From Betaproteobacteria bacterium SG8_39 (GTDB taxonomy: Bacteria > Pseudomonadota > Gammaproteobacteria > Burkholderiales > SG8-39): DNA of 36,498 nt. The stretch lies in assembly GCA_001303445.1 (NCBI GenBank), contig LJTQ01000009.1, positions 1-36,498 on the forward strand, given 5' to 3'. Shown piece after piece: positions 1 to 13,636 of the stretch (its first letter is position 1; each line of letters begins with the position of its first letter). Below the pieces are notes generated by a model that did no database searches, had not been told where the DNA came from, and saw only the letters and a list, made by a program, of their open reading frames with translations. The translations under genes were made by a program, and so were the position numbers.

Positions 1-549
1 TCGGCACGCGCCGGCGACAAACTGATCCTCGGCAAGCCCATCGGCGTCGGCATCCTGTCGGCGGCGCTGAAGAAAGGCACGCTGTCGGACGCCGGCTACG
101 CGACGATGATCGACTGGACCACGCGGCTCAACACCCCGGGCGAAGGGCTCGCAGCGATGCCCGAGGTGCACGCCATGACCGACGTCACCGGATTCGGGCT
201 TGCCGGGCATCTGCTGGAGATCTGCCGCGGCTCGAAGCTTTCGGCCCAGCTGCGCTGGGACGCGATCCCGGTGATTGCCGACGCGCTCGCATGGGCGAAA
301 CAGGGCGTCGCCACCGGCGCCTCGGAACGCAACTGGAAGGGCTACGGCCACGACGTCGATCTGCCCGCCGGCGCGCCCGCGTGGATGCAGAAGCTCATCA
401 CCGACCCGCAGACCAGCGGCGGGCTGCTCGTGGCCTGCGACCCCAAGGTCGAGGGCGAGGTGCTGGCGCAGTTTTCCAAGGGCGGCTTCGCCGAGGCGCG
501 GGTGATCGGCGAGCTGCAGGCCGGTGCAGCGCGCGTGCGCGTGGTGTGA
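1..549 (+). CDS. selD: Selenide, water dikinase (SelD), C-terminal part, truncated by window start
   Basis: Frame is open from the window start. Translation KLILGKPIGVGILSAALKKG...MTDVTGFGLAGHLLEI...LITDPQTSGGLLVA is typical of SelD. Confidence 0.93.
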   Translation, partial: SARAGDKLILGKPIGVGILSAALKKGTLSDAGYATMIDWTTRLNTPGEGLAAMPEVHAMTDVTGFGLAGHLLEICRGSKLSAQLRWDAIPVIADALAWAKQGVATGASERNWKGYGHDVDLPAGAPAWMQKLITDPQTSGGLLVACDPKVEGEVLAQFSKGGFAEARVIGELQAGAARVRVV

Positions 550-588
550 GTCCTCTGACCCGCGGTGCGACGGAGCGCGCGTGACGCC

Positions 589-1695
589 ATGACGTTGCGC
601 TTCCGCGCTGCCGTCCTGCATGCGGCGGGCGCCGCGCGGCCGTACGCACGCTCGCGACCGCTGTCGATCGAGCAGCTCGAGCTGCCGGCACCCGGCGCCG
701 GCGAAGTTCTGGTGCGTATCCACGCCGCGAGCCTGTGCCACTCGGACCTGTCCGTGATCAATGGCGACCGGCGCTGGCCTTTGCCCATCGTTCCGGGGCA
801 TGAGGCCGCGGGCGTCGTCGAAGGCATCGGCTCGGGCGTCGCCGCTTTCGCGCCCGGCGATCGCGTGGCGCTCATCTTCCTTTCGCAGTGCGGCAGCTGC
901 GCGCGCTGCATGGAGGGCAGGTCGTATCTCTGCGAACGCGGCACGCAGGCGAACCGCGAAGGGCGCCTCATCACCGGGGGGCCGCATCTGCGCCTCGCCG
1001 GCGCGCCGGTGCACCATCACATGGGCCTCGGCGCGTTTGCGGAATACGCCCTGGTCGCAGAAAAGTCGCTCGTCCGCATCCCCACGGGCATCGGGTTCGT
1101 CGAGGCCAGTCTGTTCGGCTGTGCGGTGATGTGCGGCGCCGGCAGCGCGCTCTACACGGCGCGCGTCGCCGCGGGCGAAAGCGTCGCTGTGGTCGGTCTC
1201 GGCGGCGTCGGACTCGCCGCGGTCATGGGCGCGCGGCTTGCCGGCGCGACGCGCATCGTCGCCATCGACCCGGTCGCCGGCAAGGCGGATCTCGCCCTCG
1301 CCTGCGGCGCCACCCAGTTCGCGCATGCCGACGACCTCGGACAGTTCGAAGCCGTGGACGTCGCACTCGAGGCGAGCGGTACGGTTGCCGGCTTCGAGCG
1401 CGCGCTGCAGATCACCCGGCGCGGCGGCCGTACCGTGACCACCAGCCTGCCGGCGCCCGACCAGAGCTTTCAGTTTCCCCTGGCGCGGCTGGTCGCCGAG
1501 GCGCGCACGGTTGCCGGCAGCTACATCGGCTCCTGCCTGCCGAACCGCGACATCCCGGCGTTCATTGCCCTGCACCAGCAGGGGCGCTTGCCGGTCGGGC
1601 GGCTGGTCTCGCGCACGATCGCGCTGGAGGACATCAACGCCGCGATGGACGCGCTGGCCGACGCCGAGGTGATCCGCCAGGTCATCGTCTTCTAG
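589..1695 (+). CDS. Zinc-dependent alcohol dehydrogenase, MDR family
   Basis: GHEAAGVVEGIG, CGSCARCMEGRSYLC structural zinc motif, VVGLGGVGLAAVMGARLAGA Rossmann motif. ATG at 589 preferred over the listed 565 start. Confidence 0.88.
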   Translation: MTLRFRAAVLHAAGAARPYARSRPLSIEQLELPAPGAGEVLVRIHAASLCHSDLSVINGDRRWPLPIVPGHEAAGVVEGIGSGVAAFAPGDRVALIFLSQCGSCARCMEGRSYLCERGTQANREGRLITGGPHLRLAGAPVHHHMGLGAFAEYALVAEKSLVRIPTGIGFVEASLFGCAVMCGAGSALYTARVAAGESVAVVGLGGVGLAAVMGARLAGATRIVAIDPVAGKADLALACGATQFAHADDLGQFEAVDVALEASGTVAGFERALQITRRGGRTVTTSLPAPDQSFQFPLARLVAEARTVAGSYIGSCLPNRDIPAFIALHQQGRLPVGRLVSRTIALEDINAAMDALADAEVIRQVIVF

Positions 1696-1766
1696 CGTCC
1701 CGCCCGGTCGAAGGGGCCCCGACGGCGGCGGCCTTTTGCGCCGTCTGGTGCACCGCACCGAATCAT

Positions 1767-1780
1767 TTGATTATCATCAA
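1767..1780. promoter_or_regulatory. FNR/ANR-type binding site TTGAT-TATC-ATCAA upstream of napF
   Basis: Exact match to TTGAT-N4-ATCAA read directly from sequence; about 95 bp upstream of the napF ATG. Confidence 0.85.
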
Positions 1781-1875
1781 GGCCCGCCATCCGCTAGGTG
1801 CGTAGGCTCGAGCCTACGAGCTTGATTGAAAAGGAAGTTGTGCCCGGCGAGAGAGGTGCTGCGGCGCAACGAGGA

Positions 1876-2193
1876 ATGAGCGGACTCAGTCGTAGAGCGT
1901 TCCTGCGCGGCACATGGAAACCGTCGCCGGACGTTGTTGACGCCGCGGCCAGCGGGCCCGTGGTGATCGGCCCTGCCTGCCTTGCGCTAAACAGTGTCGT
2001 CTGCCGCAGCTGCGCGGAACATTGCGAGCACCACGCCATCCACTTCCGGCTCGCGCCGGGCGGCATCGCAATACCGCTGGTGCGCGCCGAGCGCTGCAAT
2101 GCCTGCGGCGTCTGCGTCCCGATTTGTCCGACGTCCGCGATCACGCTGCAGGCGACCGCGGATTCCAACTTGGCCAACGAGGAGGCGGCATGA
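1876..2193 (+). CDS. napF: NapF-like ferredoxin-type protein
   Basis: MSGLSRRAFLRG N-terminus, CRSCAEHC and CNACGVCVPICP cysteine motifs, first gene of the nap operon. ATG 1876 preceded by GAGGA; the track extends to 1798. Confidence 0.8.
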   Translation: MSGLSRRAFLRGTWKPSPDVVDAAASGPVVIGPACLALNSVVCRSCAEHCEHHAIHFRLAPGGIAIPLVRAERCNACGVCVPICPTSAITLQATADSNLANEEAA

Positions 2194-2447
2194 AGGTAGC
2201 CAGTCTGGTGGTGCGCGCGCGGCCCGAAAGGGTCTTGCCGCTGCGGGCCGAGATCGACGCCCTGCCCGGCACCGAGGTGCATGCGGTGCAGCCGGAAGGG
2301 CGACTGATCGTGACGGTCGATGACAGCGACGGCGCATCGCCCGCGGAGAACATCGTGAAAGTTCACAACCTGGGGGGCGTCATCGGCGTGTCCCTAGTCT
2401 ACGAGTACTGCGACGACGACATCGGAACAGAGGAGCGCACGTCATGA
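2190..2447 (+). CDS. napD: NapD chaperone
   Basis: ATG at 2190 overlaps the napF stop. [15 protein letters not shown]...[24 protein letters not shown] is NapD-like; located directly before napA. Confidence 0.85.
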   Translation: MKVASLVVRARPERVLPLRAEIDALPGTEVHAVQPEGRLIVTVDDSDGASPAENIVKVHNLGGVIGVSLVYEYCDDDIGTEERTS

Positions 2448-4939
2448 AGCTGTCCAGGCGGGATTTCATCAAGAGCAACGCGGCCGCCGCGGCCGCGGCC
2501 AGCGTCGGCCTGCCGCTCGCAGCGCCGCTCGCCCGTGCGGCGGGTCAGCAGATCCGGTGGGACAAGGCACCGTGTCGTTTCTGCGGCACCGGCTGCAGCG
2601 TCCTGGTCGGCACCAAGGACGGCCGCATCGTCGCGACGCAGGGCGATCCGGATGCCCCGGTGAACAAGGGCCTGAACTGCATCAAGGGCTACTTCCTGTC
2701 GAAGATCGTCTACGGCGACGATCGCGTGAAGACCCCGTTGCTGCGCAAGAAGAACGGTACGTACGACAAGAACGGCGAGTTCACGGCGGTGAGCTGGAAG
2801 GAAGCCTTCGATCTGATGGAGGAAAAGTGGAAGGCCGCCCTCAAGCAGCACGGCCCCGAGTCGATCGGCATGTTCGGCTCCGGTCAGTGGACCGTCTGGG
2901 AAGGCGTCGCCGCGGTCAAGTTGATGAAGGCGGGATTCCGATCGAACAACATCGACCCGAACGCGCGCCACTGCATGGCCTCCGCGGTGGCCGGCTTCAT
3001 GCGCACCTTCGGCATCGACGAGCCGATGGGCTGCTACGATGACCTGGAGGCCGCCGACACGTTCGTGCTGTGGGGCGCGAACATGGCCGAGATGCACCCG
3101 ATCCTCTGGTCGCGGCTCACCGACCGGCGGCTCTCCGCGCCGCACGTCAAGGTGGCGGTGCTCTCCACCTTCGAGAACCGCTGCTTCGAACTCGCCGACC
3201 AGCAGATCGTGTTCGCGCCGCAGACCGATCTCGCGATGCTCAATTACATCGCGAACTACATCATCCAGAACGGCAAGGTGAACAAGGACTTCGTCGCCAA
3301 GCACGTCAAGTTCGCGCTCGGCAACGCCGACATCGGCTACGGCCTGCGGCCGAACGATCCGCGCGAGCAGAAGGCGAAGAATGCGAAGAAGGCCGGCGGC
3401 GCGACGAAGATGAGCTTCGAGGAGTACGCCAAGTTCGTCTCCGAGTACACCGAAGAAAAGGTGTCCAAGCTCTCCGGCGTGGCCCCCAAGGACCTGCGCG
3501 CGCTCGCCGAGCTCTACGCCGACCCGAAGACCAAGGTCGTGTCCTACTGGACGATGGGGTTCAACCAGCATACGCGCGGCACCTGGGTAAACAACCTCAT
3601 GTACAACGTGCACCTGCTCACGGGCAAGATCGCCGAGCCGGGCAACGGCCCGTTCTCATTGACCGGTCAGCCCTCGGCCTGCGGCACGGCGCGCGAGGTC
3701 GGCACCTTCGCGCATCGCCTGCCCGCCGACATGGTGGTTGGCAATGCCAAGCACCGCGAGATCAGCGAAAAGCTCTGGCAGCTGCCGCCCGGACTGCTGA
3801 ACGGCAAGGTCGGCCTGCACGCGGTGGCGCAAAGCCGCGCGTTGAAAGACGGCAAGCTGAAGTGCTACTGGACTTCGACCACCAACAACATGCAGGCCGG
3901 ACCGAATATCAACGACGAGATTTATCCCGGCTGGCGCAACCCGGAAACCTTCGTCGTCGTCTCGGACGCCTATCCGACCGTCAGCGCGCTTGCGGCAGAC
4001 CTCATCCTGCCGACGGCGATGTGGGTGGAAAAGGAAGGCGCCTACGGCAACGCCGAGCGGCGCACGCAGTTCTGGCGCCAGCAGGTCAGCGCGCCCGGCG
4101 AGTCGAAGTCCGACCTCTGGCAGTTCATCGAGTTTTCCAAGCGCTTCAAGGTCGAGGACGTCTGGCCGGCGGAGGCCATCGCCAAGAAATCCGAGGTGAA
4201 GGGCAAGTCGCTCTACGACGTGCTGTTTACCAATGGCGTGGTCAACAAGTTCCCCTTGGCGGACGTCGAGAAGGTGAACGGCAAGGGCTACATGAACGAC
4301 GAGTCGAAGGACTTCGGCTACTACGTGCAGAAGGGCCTGTTTGAGGAGTACGCCCTGTTCGGCCGCGGCAAGGCGCACGACCTTGCCGATTTCGACATGT
4401 ACCACAAGGCGCGCGGGCTGCGCTGGCCGGTAGTCGACGGCAAGGAAACGCTGTGGCGCTTCCGCGAAGGCTACGACCCCTACGTCAAGCCCGGCGAAGG
4501 CGTGAAGTTCTACGGCAAGCCGGACGGCAAGGCGATCGTCTTCGCCCTGCCCTACGAGCCGCCGGCGGAAATGCCGGACAAGGAGTACGACCTGTGGCTC
4601 AGCACCGGCCGCGTGCTCGAGCACTGGCACACCGGCTCCATGACGCGACGCGTGCCCGAGCTGTATCGGGCATTTCCGGACGCGGTGATGTTCATGCACC
4701 CGGACGACGCGCGCGCGCGCGGCCTGCAGCGCGGCATGGTGGCCAAGGTGGCTTCGCGGCGCGGTGAGATCCAGCTGCGCGTCGAGACCAGCGGGCGCAA
4801 CAAGCCGCCGCGCGGGCTGGTGTTCGTGCCCTTCTTCGACGGCGGGCGCCTGATCAACAAGCTGACGCTCGATGCCACCTGTCCGATATCGCGCGAAACC
4901 GACTTCAAGAAGTGCGCCGTAAAGGTGGCGAAGGCCTAG
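2444..4939 (+). CDS. napA: Periplasmic nitrate reductase catalytic subunit NapA
   Basis: Tat signal [33 protein letters not shown] 4Fe-4S motif, [13 protein letters not shown] molybdenum-ligand Cys. ATGA overlap with napD. Confidence 0.97.
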   Translation: MKLSRRDFIKSNAAAAAAASVGLPLAAPLARAAGQQIRWDKAPCRFCGTGCSVLVGTKDGRIVATQGDPDAPVNKGLNCIKGYFLSKIVYGDDRVKTPLLRKKNGTYDKNGEFTAVSWKEAFDLMEEKWKAALKQHGPESIGMFGSGQWTVWEGVAAVKLMKAGFRSNNIDPNARHCMASAVAGFMRTFGIDEPMGCYDDLEAADTFVLWGANMAEMHPILWSRLTDRRLSAPHVKVAVLSTFENRCFELADQQIVFAPQTDLAMLNYIANYIIQNGKVNKDFVAKHVKFALGNADIGYGLRPNDPREQKAKNAKKAGGATKMSFEEYAKFVSEYTEEKVSKLSGVAPKDLRALAELYADPKTKVVSYWTMGFNQHTRGTWVNNLMYNVHLLTGKIAEPGNGPFSLTGQPSACGTAREVGTFAHRLPADMVVGNAKHREISEKLWQLPPGLLNGKVGLHAVAQSRALKDGKLKCYWTSTTNNMQAGPNINDEIYPGWRNPETFVVVSDAYPTVSALAADLILPTAMWVEKEGAYGNAERRTQFWRQQVSAPGESKSDLWQFIEFSKRFKVEDVWPAEAIAKKSEVKGKSLYDVLFTNGVVNKFPLADVEKVNGKGYMNDESKDFGYYVQKGLFEEYALFGRGKAHDLADFDMYHKARGLRWPVVDGKETLWRFREGYDPYVKPGEGVKFYGKPDGKAIVFALPYEPPAEMPDKEYDLWLSTGRVLEHWHTGSMTRRVPELYRAFPDAVMFMHPDDARARGLQRGMVAKVASRRGEIQLRVETSGRNKPPRGLVFVPFFDGGRLINKLTLDATCPISRETDFKKCAVKVAKA

Positions 4940-4973
4940 CGCGCAAGGGCTGCGGCAGCACACCGACGTCATC

Positions 4974-5756
4974 ATGAGTGATCCGGGCACGTCTCCGACC
5001 GAAGCCGACGGTGCGCGTCGCTCAACGGCTGCGCGCCGCCGCTTCCTGTCGCAGGTCGCCGCCGCAGGCGGCGCGGCGCTGGTCGGCCTCGGCCTGGGCG
5101 CCTACGCCCGGCAAGCAAGCGCCCTGCCGGGGTTCGCCGTTCGCCCGCCCGGCGCCCTGGACGAGCGCGCCTTTCTCGGCGCCTGTGTGCGCTGCGGCCT
5201 GTGCGTGCGTGCCTGCCCCTATGACACGCTCAAGCTCTCGGCCTTCGGCGACGGCGTTGCGCCGGGGACGCCGTACTTCGAGCCGCGCAAGGTGCCCTGC
5301 GAAATGTGCCCGGACATTCCCTGCGTCGCAGCCTGCCCGACGGGCGCGCTCGATCGCGGGCTCGAGGACATCGGCAAGGCGCGCATGGGGCTTGCGGTGC
5401 TGATCGACCGCGAGACCTGCCTGAACTTCAACGGACTGCGCTGCGATGTGTGCTACCGCGTCTGCCCGTTGATCGACCGGGCGATCACCCTCGACATGCA
5501 GCGCAATCTGCGTACCGGCAAGCACGCGATGTTCATCCCGGTCGTGCACTCGGATGCCTGCACGGGCTGCGGCAAGTGCGAGCGCGCCTGCGTGCTGGAG
5601 GTCGCCGCGATCAAAGTGCTGCCCACGCGGCAGGCCAAGGGCGAGCTCGGGCACCACTACCGCCTCGGCTGGGAGGAAAAGGCGAAGGCGGGCCGATCGC
5701 TGCTGCCCCAGGACGTACTCGAATTGCCCGTGCGGCGGCCCGGGGGTGGCTCATGA
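4974..5756 (+). CDS. napG: Ferredoxin-type protein NapG
   Basis: Tat-like [19 protein letters not shown], multiple 4Fe-4S motifs ([45 protein letters not shown]). Confidence 0.93.
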   Translation: MSDPGTSPTEADGARRSTAARRRFLSQVAAAGGAALVGLGLGAYARQASALPGFAVRPPGALDERAFLGACVRCGLCVRACPYDTLKLSAFGDGVAPGTPYFEPRKVPCEMCPDIPCVAACPTGALDRGLEDIGKARMGLAVLIDRETCLNFNGLRCDVCYRVCPLIDRAITLDMQRNLRTGKHAMFIPVVHSDACTGCGKCERACVLEVAAIKVLPTRQAKGELGHHYRLGWEEKAKAGRSLLPQDVLELPVRRPGGGS

Positions 5757-6667
5757 CGCGGATTCCCGGACGCGAGGCCATCGCCAGAAAAGGCTGGCTG
5801 CGCGCGCACAAATGGCTGCTGCTGCGGCGCGCATCCCAGCTCGGCCTGCTGCTGCTGTTCGCGCTCGGCCCCTGGCTCGGCATCTGGGTCGTGAAGGGCA
5901 CGCTCACCTCCAGCCGAACCCTCGACACCCTGCCGCTGACCGATCCCTTCTTCCTGCTGCAGTCGCTTGCGGCCGGCCATCCGCCCTATCGCGAAGCGCT
6001 GATCGGCGCTGCGATCGTCATCGCCTTCTACTTGCTGGTCGGCGGCCGCGTGTATTGCGCCTGGGCCTGCCCGATGAATATCGTCACCGACGCGGCGGCC
6101 TGGCTGCGCCGCCGCCTCAAGCTGCACAGCGCGCGCGCGACTTCGCCCAGCATGCGCTACTGGCTGCTCGGCGCGATCCTGGTGGCCAGCTTCGCCAGCG
6201 GCACACTGGCCTGGGAGTGGATCAACCCGGTCTCGCTGCTGCATCGCGGGCTGCTGTTCGGCCTCGGCGCGGCCTGGGCCATCGTGCTCGGCGTGTTTCT
6301 CTACGACCTGCTGGTCGCCACCAAAGGCTGGTGCGGCCACCTCTGCCCGATGGGCGCGACCTACAGCCTGTTGAACGTGAGCGGGCTGCCCAAGGTCAGC
6401 GCCCTGCGCCGCGCAGCCTGCGACGATTGCCTCGACTGCTACGCGGTCTGCCCGGAGCCGCAGGTCATCCGCCCCGCGCTGAAGGGCGATGGCAGCCCCA
6501 TCGTTTCATCGATCAATTGCACCCATTGCGGGCGCTGCATCGACGTATGCGCCCAGGATGTGTTCCAGATGACGACCCGGTTTCATCACAGGAGAGATGG
6601 CCATGAGCAAGGCACCGATCACATTGCTGACCGTCTTGGCTGCGGCAGCGCTCGCCCTGTCCAGTAG
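5753..6667 (+). CDS. napH: Quinol dehydrogenase ferredoxin subunit NapH
   Basis: Start ATG 5753 in ATGA overlap with napG. Membrane helices, [37 protein letters not shown]-terminal 4Fe-4S motifs. The frame runs into napB. Confidence 0.92.
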   Translation: MTRIPGREAIARKGWLRAHKWLLLRRASQLGLLLLFALGPWLGIWVVKGTLTSSRTLDTLPLTDPFFLLQSLAAGHPPYREALIGAAIVIAFYLLVGGRVYCAWACPMNIVTDAAAWLRRRLKLHSARATSPSMRYWLLGAILVASFASGTLAWEWINPVSLLHRGLLFGLGAAWAIVLGVFLYDLLVATKGWCGHLCPMGATYSLLNVSGLPKVSALRRAACDDCLDCYAVCPEPQVIRPALKGDGSPIVSSINCTHCGRCIDVCAQDVFQMTTRFHHRRDGHEQGTDHIADRLGCGSARPVQ

Positions 6668-7067
6668 CCTGCTGGCGCAGGACCGGCCGCAGTCGCTGCG
6701 CGGCGCGACGCCCATCACGGGCACGACAAAGGTCGACCAGCACCAGCGCGGCCCGGATCAAGGCCCGATTCCGCGCGACTACGTGCAGCAGCCGCCTCTC
6801 ATCCCGCACAAGATCGACGAATACCGCATCGATCTGAACTTCAACAAGTGCATGGACTGCCACGCCTGGAGCAAGGCGAAGGAGGCCGGCGCCACCAAGG
6901 TCAGCCTGACGCATTTCCGCGACCAGGCGAGCGGCGCGGAACTCGCCAACATTTCGCCCTCGCGCTACTTCTGCAACCAGTGCCACGTCCCGCAGGTCGA
7001 GGCCAAGCCGCTGGTCGGCAACAGCTTCAAGCCGGTCGACGCGCTTGCCCAGCCCGGGCGCAAGTAG
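6603..7067 (+). CDS. napB: Nitrate reductase cytochrome c-type subunit NapB
   Basis: Signal peptide and two CxxCH heme motifs (CMDCHAW, CNQCHV); PITGTTKVDQHQRGPDQGPIPRDYVQQPPLIPHKID is typical of NapB. Confidence 0.93.
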   Translation: MSKAPITLLTVLAAAALALSSSLLAQDRPQSLRGATPITGTTKVDQHQRGPDQGPIPRDYVQQPPLIPHKIDEYRIDLNFNKCMDCHAWSKAKEAGATKVSLTHFRDQASGAELANISPSRYFCNQCHVPQVEAKPLVGNSFKPVDALAQPGRK

Positions 7068-7112
7068 CGCGCAGTCTGACCGTAACGCCGATCGAGAAAA
7101 GGGAGCGGAACG

Positions 7113-7730
7113 ATGGCACAAGACAGACACAACAAAGGGCTCATCGGCCGGCTGTGGACGATGCTGATGCGCATCGGACCGTGGACTGCGCTCGGCCTGT
7201 TCGCCGCGGGCATCGTCTTCTGGGGTGGATTCAACTGGACGCTGGAGCTGACCAACACCGAGACATTCTGCATCTCCTGCCATGAGATGCAGGAGAACGT
7301 CTACAAGGAATACCGCGACACGGTGCACTACCAGAACCGCACCGGCGTGCGGGCCACCTGTCCGGACTGCCACGTGCCGAAGGAGTGGATCTTCAAGATC
7401 GCGCGCAAGGTCCAGGCGACAAACGAGCTGTGGCATCACTTCATGGGGACGATCGACACGCCGGAGAAATTCAGGGCGAAGCGCGGGGTGCTCGCGCAGC
7501 ATGAGTGGGCGCGCATGAAGGCCAACGACTCGCGCGAATGCCGCAACTGCCACGCCTACGGCTACATGGACTACAGCAAGCAGGCACGGCGCGCGAACCA
7601 GGCCCATCCGAAAGGCTTCGACGAGGGCAAGACCTGCATCGACTGCCACAAGGGGGTCGCGCACCGGCTGCCGCCCACCGAGCAAAACATCGGCGCACCG
7701 AAGAAGGCCGCAAAGCTCGAGACGCGTTAG
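7113..7730 (+). CDS. napC: Tetraheme c-type cytochrome NapC/NirT family
   Basis: N-terminal membrane anchor and four CxxCH motifs (CISCHE, CPDCHV, CRNCHA, CIDCHK). Confidence 0.95.
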   Translation: MAQDRHNKGLIGRLWTMLMRIGPWTALGLFAAGIVFWGGFNWTLELTNTETFCISCHEMQENVYKEYRDTVHYQNRTGVRATCPDCHVPKEWIFKIARKVQATNELWHHFMGTIDTPEKFRAKRGVLAQHEWARMKANDSRECRNCHAYGYMDYSKQARRANQAHPKGFDEGKTCIDCHKGVAHRLPPTEQNIGAPKKAAKLETR

Positions 7731-7740
7731 CACACGACCC

Positions 7741-7766
7741 CGGGCCGGCGCTCTCGCGCCGGCCCG
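7741..7766. terminator. GC-rich hairpin after napC, possible end-of-operon terminator without a U-tract
   Basis: CGGGCCGGCGC-TCTC-GCGCCGGCCCG: perfect 11-bp stem with 4-nt loop, 10 nt after the napC stop. Confidence 0.65.
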
Positions 7767-7809
7767 CATGCGGCGAAGTCGCTAGAATGCAGCACTGGAG
7801 GCACGCCAC

Positions 7810-8919
7810 ATGCCCGCGCACATCACGCACGACCCCGCCTACGAGACGGTTCCGGCGGACGATTTCGCCTCGATGATCGACGTGCCGCGCTATGCGCGGC
7901 GCAGCGACGCGTTCGACGACATCATCGCGGCGACGCACGACCATTTCTGGGATCCACTCGATGCGCGCTACCTCGATTTCTCCGCGTCCTTTGACCTTGC
8001 GCAGGACACGGTGCTGCCGCGCGAGCAGGTGATCGAACTGCAGAGCGCGGTCGCGGATCGCCTCGACGAACCTCAGCAGATCGCGCTCGCCAACGAAGTC
8101 GCGCGCTGGAATCTGAGCGCCGTGCTGCACGGCGAGCAGGGGGCGCTGTCGCTTTCGGCCAGCCTGTGCGACATCCTGCTCGATCCCGGCGCCCAGGAGT
8201 ACGCCGCGAACCAGGCCCGCGAGGAAGCGCGCCACGTCGCCGCCTTTTCGCGCTACATCGCCGTGCGTTGGGGAACGCCCTACCCGGTCGGTGCCGCGTT
8301 CGGTACCCTGCTTGCGGAGCTCGTCGCAGCCCCCGAGGTCTACAAGAAGCTCGTTGGCATGCAGAAGCTGATCGAGGGCCTGGCGATGGGCACCTTCGCC
8401 AGCCTGCACGCGAGCGCACGCGACGCGCTGCTGCGCCGGCTGGTGCAGTTCGTCATGACCGACGAAGCCTTTCATCACACGTTCGGCCGCATCTGGGCTG
8501 CGCGTACCGTGCCAAAGCTGTCGCGTGAGGAGCACGAGCGCATCGAGGACTGGGCCGCAGCCTGTTTCGAAACACTGCTCTTCAATCTCAACAACATCCG
8601 CCAGAAACAGGTGATCTACGCGCGCTTCGGCCTCGACTGGGAATGGGTGCGGGCCGCCTGCCGCGAGATCTTCAGCGAAGCCGACCGGCGTCGCAGCCTC
8701 ACGTTGCCGACGAACGTGTTTCGTGTTTTGGTCAAGACCCTGGCGAACGCCGGCATCATTACCGAGCGGACGCGCCATGTGTACGCCGCCTGGATTGACC
8801 TTGATGGCCTCGAAGCCGAGGGCGAAGCCATGGTCGGCGACGCGATCGCCGCCGAGGGCATCGAAGCGCTGCGCGCGATCAACAGCGGACGCCGCCGCAT
8901 CGGTCCTGCCGTCGCCTGA
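7810..8919 (+). CDS. Ferritin/R2-like diiron carboxylate protein of unknown function
   Basis: Two ExxH motifs (REEARHVAAF, TDEAFHHTFG) plus candidate Glu ligands in HGEQG and LIEGLAMG: an E/ExxH/E/ExxH arrangement. Confidence 0.75.
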   Translation: MPAHITHDPAYETVPADDFASMIDVPRYARRSDAFDDIIAATHDHFWDPLDARYLDFSASFDLAQDTVLPREQVIELQSAVADRLDEPQQIALANEVARWNLSAVLHGEQGALSLSASLCDILLDPGAQEYAANQAREEARHVAAFSRYIAVRWGTPYPVGAAFGTLLAELVAAPEVYKKLVGMQKLIEGLAMGTFASLHASARDALLRRLVQFVMTDEAFHHTFGRIWAARTVPKLSREEHERIEDWAAACFETLLFNLNNIRQKQVIYARFGLDWEWVRAACREIFSEADRRRSLTLPTNVFRVLVKTLANAGIITERTRHVYAAWIDLDGLEAEGEAMVGDAIAAEGIEALRAINSGRRRIGPAVA

Positions 8920-11039
<2,120 letters not shown>

Positions 11040-11151
11040 AATGTTCGCTCCTCGATAGCCTGGCTGCGCCGCCGTGTTCGCGCGGGAAGGCAGAGGGTAA
11101 TCGAATTTCGCCCCGGCCTCCGGCCCGCGCTCGCAGCCGGCGGGGCATTGA

Positions 11152-12144
<993 letters not shown>

Positions 12145-12151
12145 GGCGGCG

Positions 12152-12760
12152 ATGACGAACATCGCACGGCTGCGCGGCTTCGTGCAGGACATGACGCGGC
12201 TCGTCGAGCGGCACGGCGCGAACGAGCCGCGAATGCTCGACGAGGGCGAGGCCTGTCTGCGCGCGCTCATCACGCACGACGACTGGCTGCCCGATGCCTT
12301 CGCCCAGCCCTCGCCCACGTCCTACCGCCAGTATCTGCTGTACTGCGATCCGCTGGAGCGCTTTTCCGTGGTGAGCTTCGTCTGGCTGCCGGGCCAGCGC
12401 ACGCCGATTCACGACCACACCGTATGGGGCCTGGTCGGCGTCATGCGCGGCGAGGAGCAATGCGACGAATACGCCGATCCGGGGCAGGCCGCCGGGCCGC
12501 TGCGCCCGAGCGGCACGCATCGCGTGAAATCCGGCGATGTCGACCGCGTCTCGCCGCGGATCGGCGATGTGCACGTCGTGTCGAACGCGGGCCACGACCG
12601 GCCCGCGATCAGCATCCATGTCTACGGCGCGAACATCGGCGCCGTGCGCCGCCACAGTTTCGATCCCGCAACCGGCGTGCCGCGCGCGTTCGTTTCCGGC
12701 TACCACAACACCACGCTTCCCAACCTCTGGGACCGATCGGCGGAGACGGAACCCCGCTAG
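12152..12760 (+). CDS. Cysteine dioxygenase-family (cupin thiol dioxygenase) protein
   Basis: FSVVSFVWLPGQRTPIHDHTVWGLVGVMRG cupin HxH motif and a later GHDRPAISIHVYG His. Confidence 0.85.
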   Translation: MTNIARLRGFVQDMTRLVERHGANEPRMLDEGEACLRALITHDDWLPDAFAQPSPTSYRQYLLYCDPLERFSVVSFVWLPGQRTPIHDHTVWGLVGVMRGEEQCDEYADPGQAAGPLRPSGTHRVKSGDVDRVSPRIGDVHVVSNAGHDRPAISIHVYGANIGAVRRHSFDPATGVPRAFVSGYHNTTLPNLWDRSAETEPR

Positions 12761-12764
12761 GCGA

Positions 12765-13166
12765 CTAGGCCTTCGGCAGGAAGGCGGCGTCGACCTCGAT
12801 GCGGTAGCCGTTCGCCAGTCGGTTGGTCTCGTTGGCCAGCCCGACAACCGCCATCAGCTCGGCGAACATCGCGTCGCTCATGCCCTTGGCCCGCGCACCC
12901 GCAGTATGCGAATAGCTGCAGTACTCGCAGCCGTTGGTCGCGCTGACCGCGACATAGATCATTTCCTTGATCAGCGGGTCCAGCGCGCCTGGCGCCATCA
13001 CCTGCTTGACGTTGCCCCACAGCCGCGCGAGCGTCGGCGGGTCGTTGGCGAGCACCTTCCAGAAATTGTTGATCCAGTCGGTGCCGCGCGTTTTCATGAT
13101 GTCGTCGTACACCGCCCTGACCTCGGGCGGCGCCTCCGCGTATTCGATCATCCCTACGAGCGCCAC
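12765..13166 (-). CDS. Carboxymuconolactone decarboxylase/AhpD-like family protein
   Basis: MIYVAVSATNGCEYCSYSHTAGARAKGMSD with CxxC motif typical of the CMD/AhpD fold. Confidence 0.87.
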   Translation of the reverse strand: MALVGMIEYAEAPPEVRAVYDDIMKTRGTDWINNFWKVLANDPPTLARLWGNVKQVMAPGALDPLIKEMIYVAVSATNGCEYCSYSHTAGARAKGMSDAMFAELMAVVGLANETNRLANGYRIEVDAAFLPKA

Positions 13167-13228
13167 GGTTTCCTCCTTTCCGTCACGGGGCTATAGTATC
13201 CGTCGAGGCGCACTGAGCGAGGGACCGC

Positions 13229-13636
13229 ATGGACGCGAAAACCGAGGACAAGGTGGTCAAGAGCGACGCGGAGTGGCAACGGCAGCTCACCCCCCAGCAG
13301 TTCAAGGTCGCGCGCCGCAAGGGTACCGAGCGCGCCTTCACCGGCGAGTACTGGGATCATCACGACGCCGGCGTTTACCACTGCGTGTGCTGCGGCGCCG
13401 AGCTGTTTTCCTCGGAGCACAAGTTCGACTCCGGCACCGGCTGGCCGAGCTACTGGCGTGCGATGGCCGACGCGAACGTTGCCACCGAGGAAGACTTCAG
13501 CTTCTTTATGAAACGCACCGAGGTGCACTGTGCGCGCTGCGACGCGCACCTCGGCCACGTGTTCGATGACGGCCCCGAGCCGTCGGGGCAGCGTTACTGC
13601 ATCAATTCCGCATCGCTCAAGTTCGAAAAAGCCTGA
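13229..13636 (+). CDS. msrB: Peptide-methionine (R)-S-oxide reductase MsrB
   Basis: [60 protein letters not shown]. Confidence 0.97.
   Translation: MDAKTEDKVVKSDAEWQRQLTPQQFKVARRKGTERAFTGEYWDHHDAGVYHCVCCGAELFSSEHKFDSGTGWPSYWRAMADANVATEEDFSFFMKRTEVHCARCDAHLGHVFDDGPEPSGQRYCINSASLKFEKA

Noticed and set aside
5022-5657. Minus-strand ORF opposite napG
   Set aside because: Antisense to a 4Fe-4S protein with several conserved cysteine motifs; not coding.
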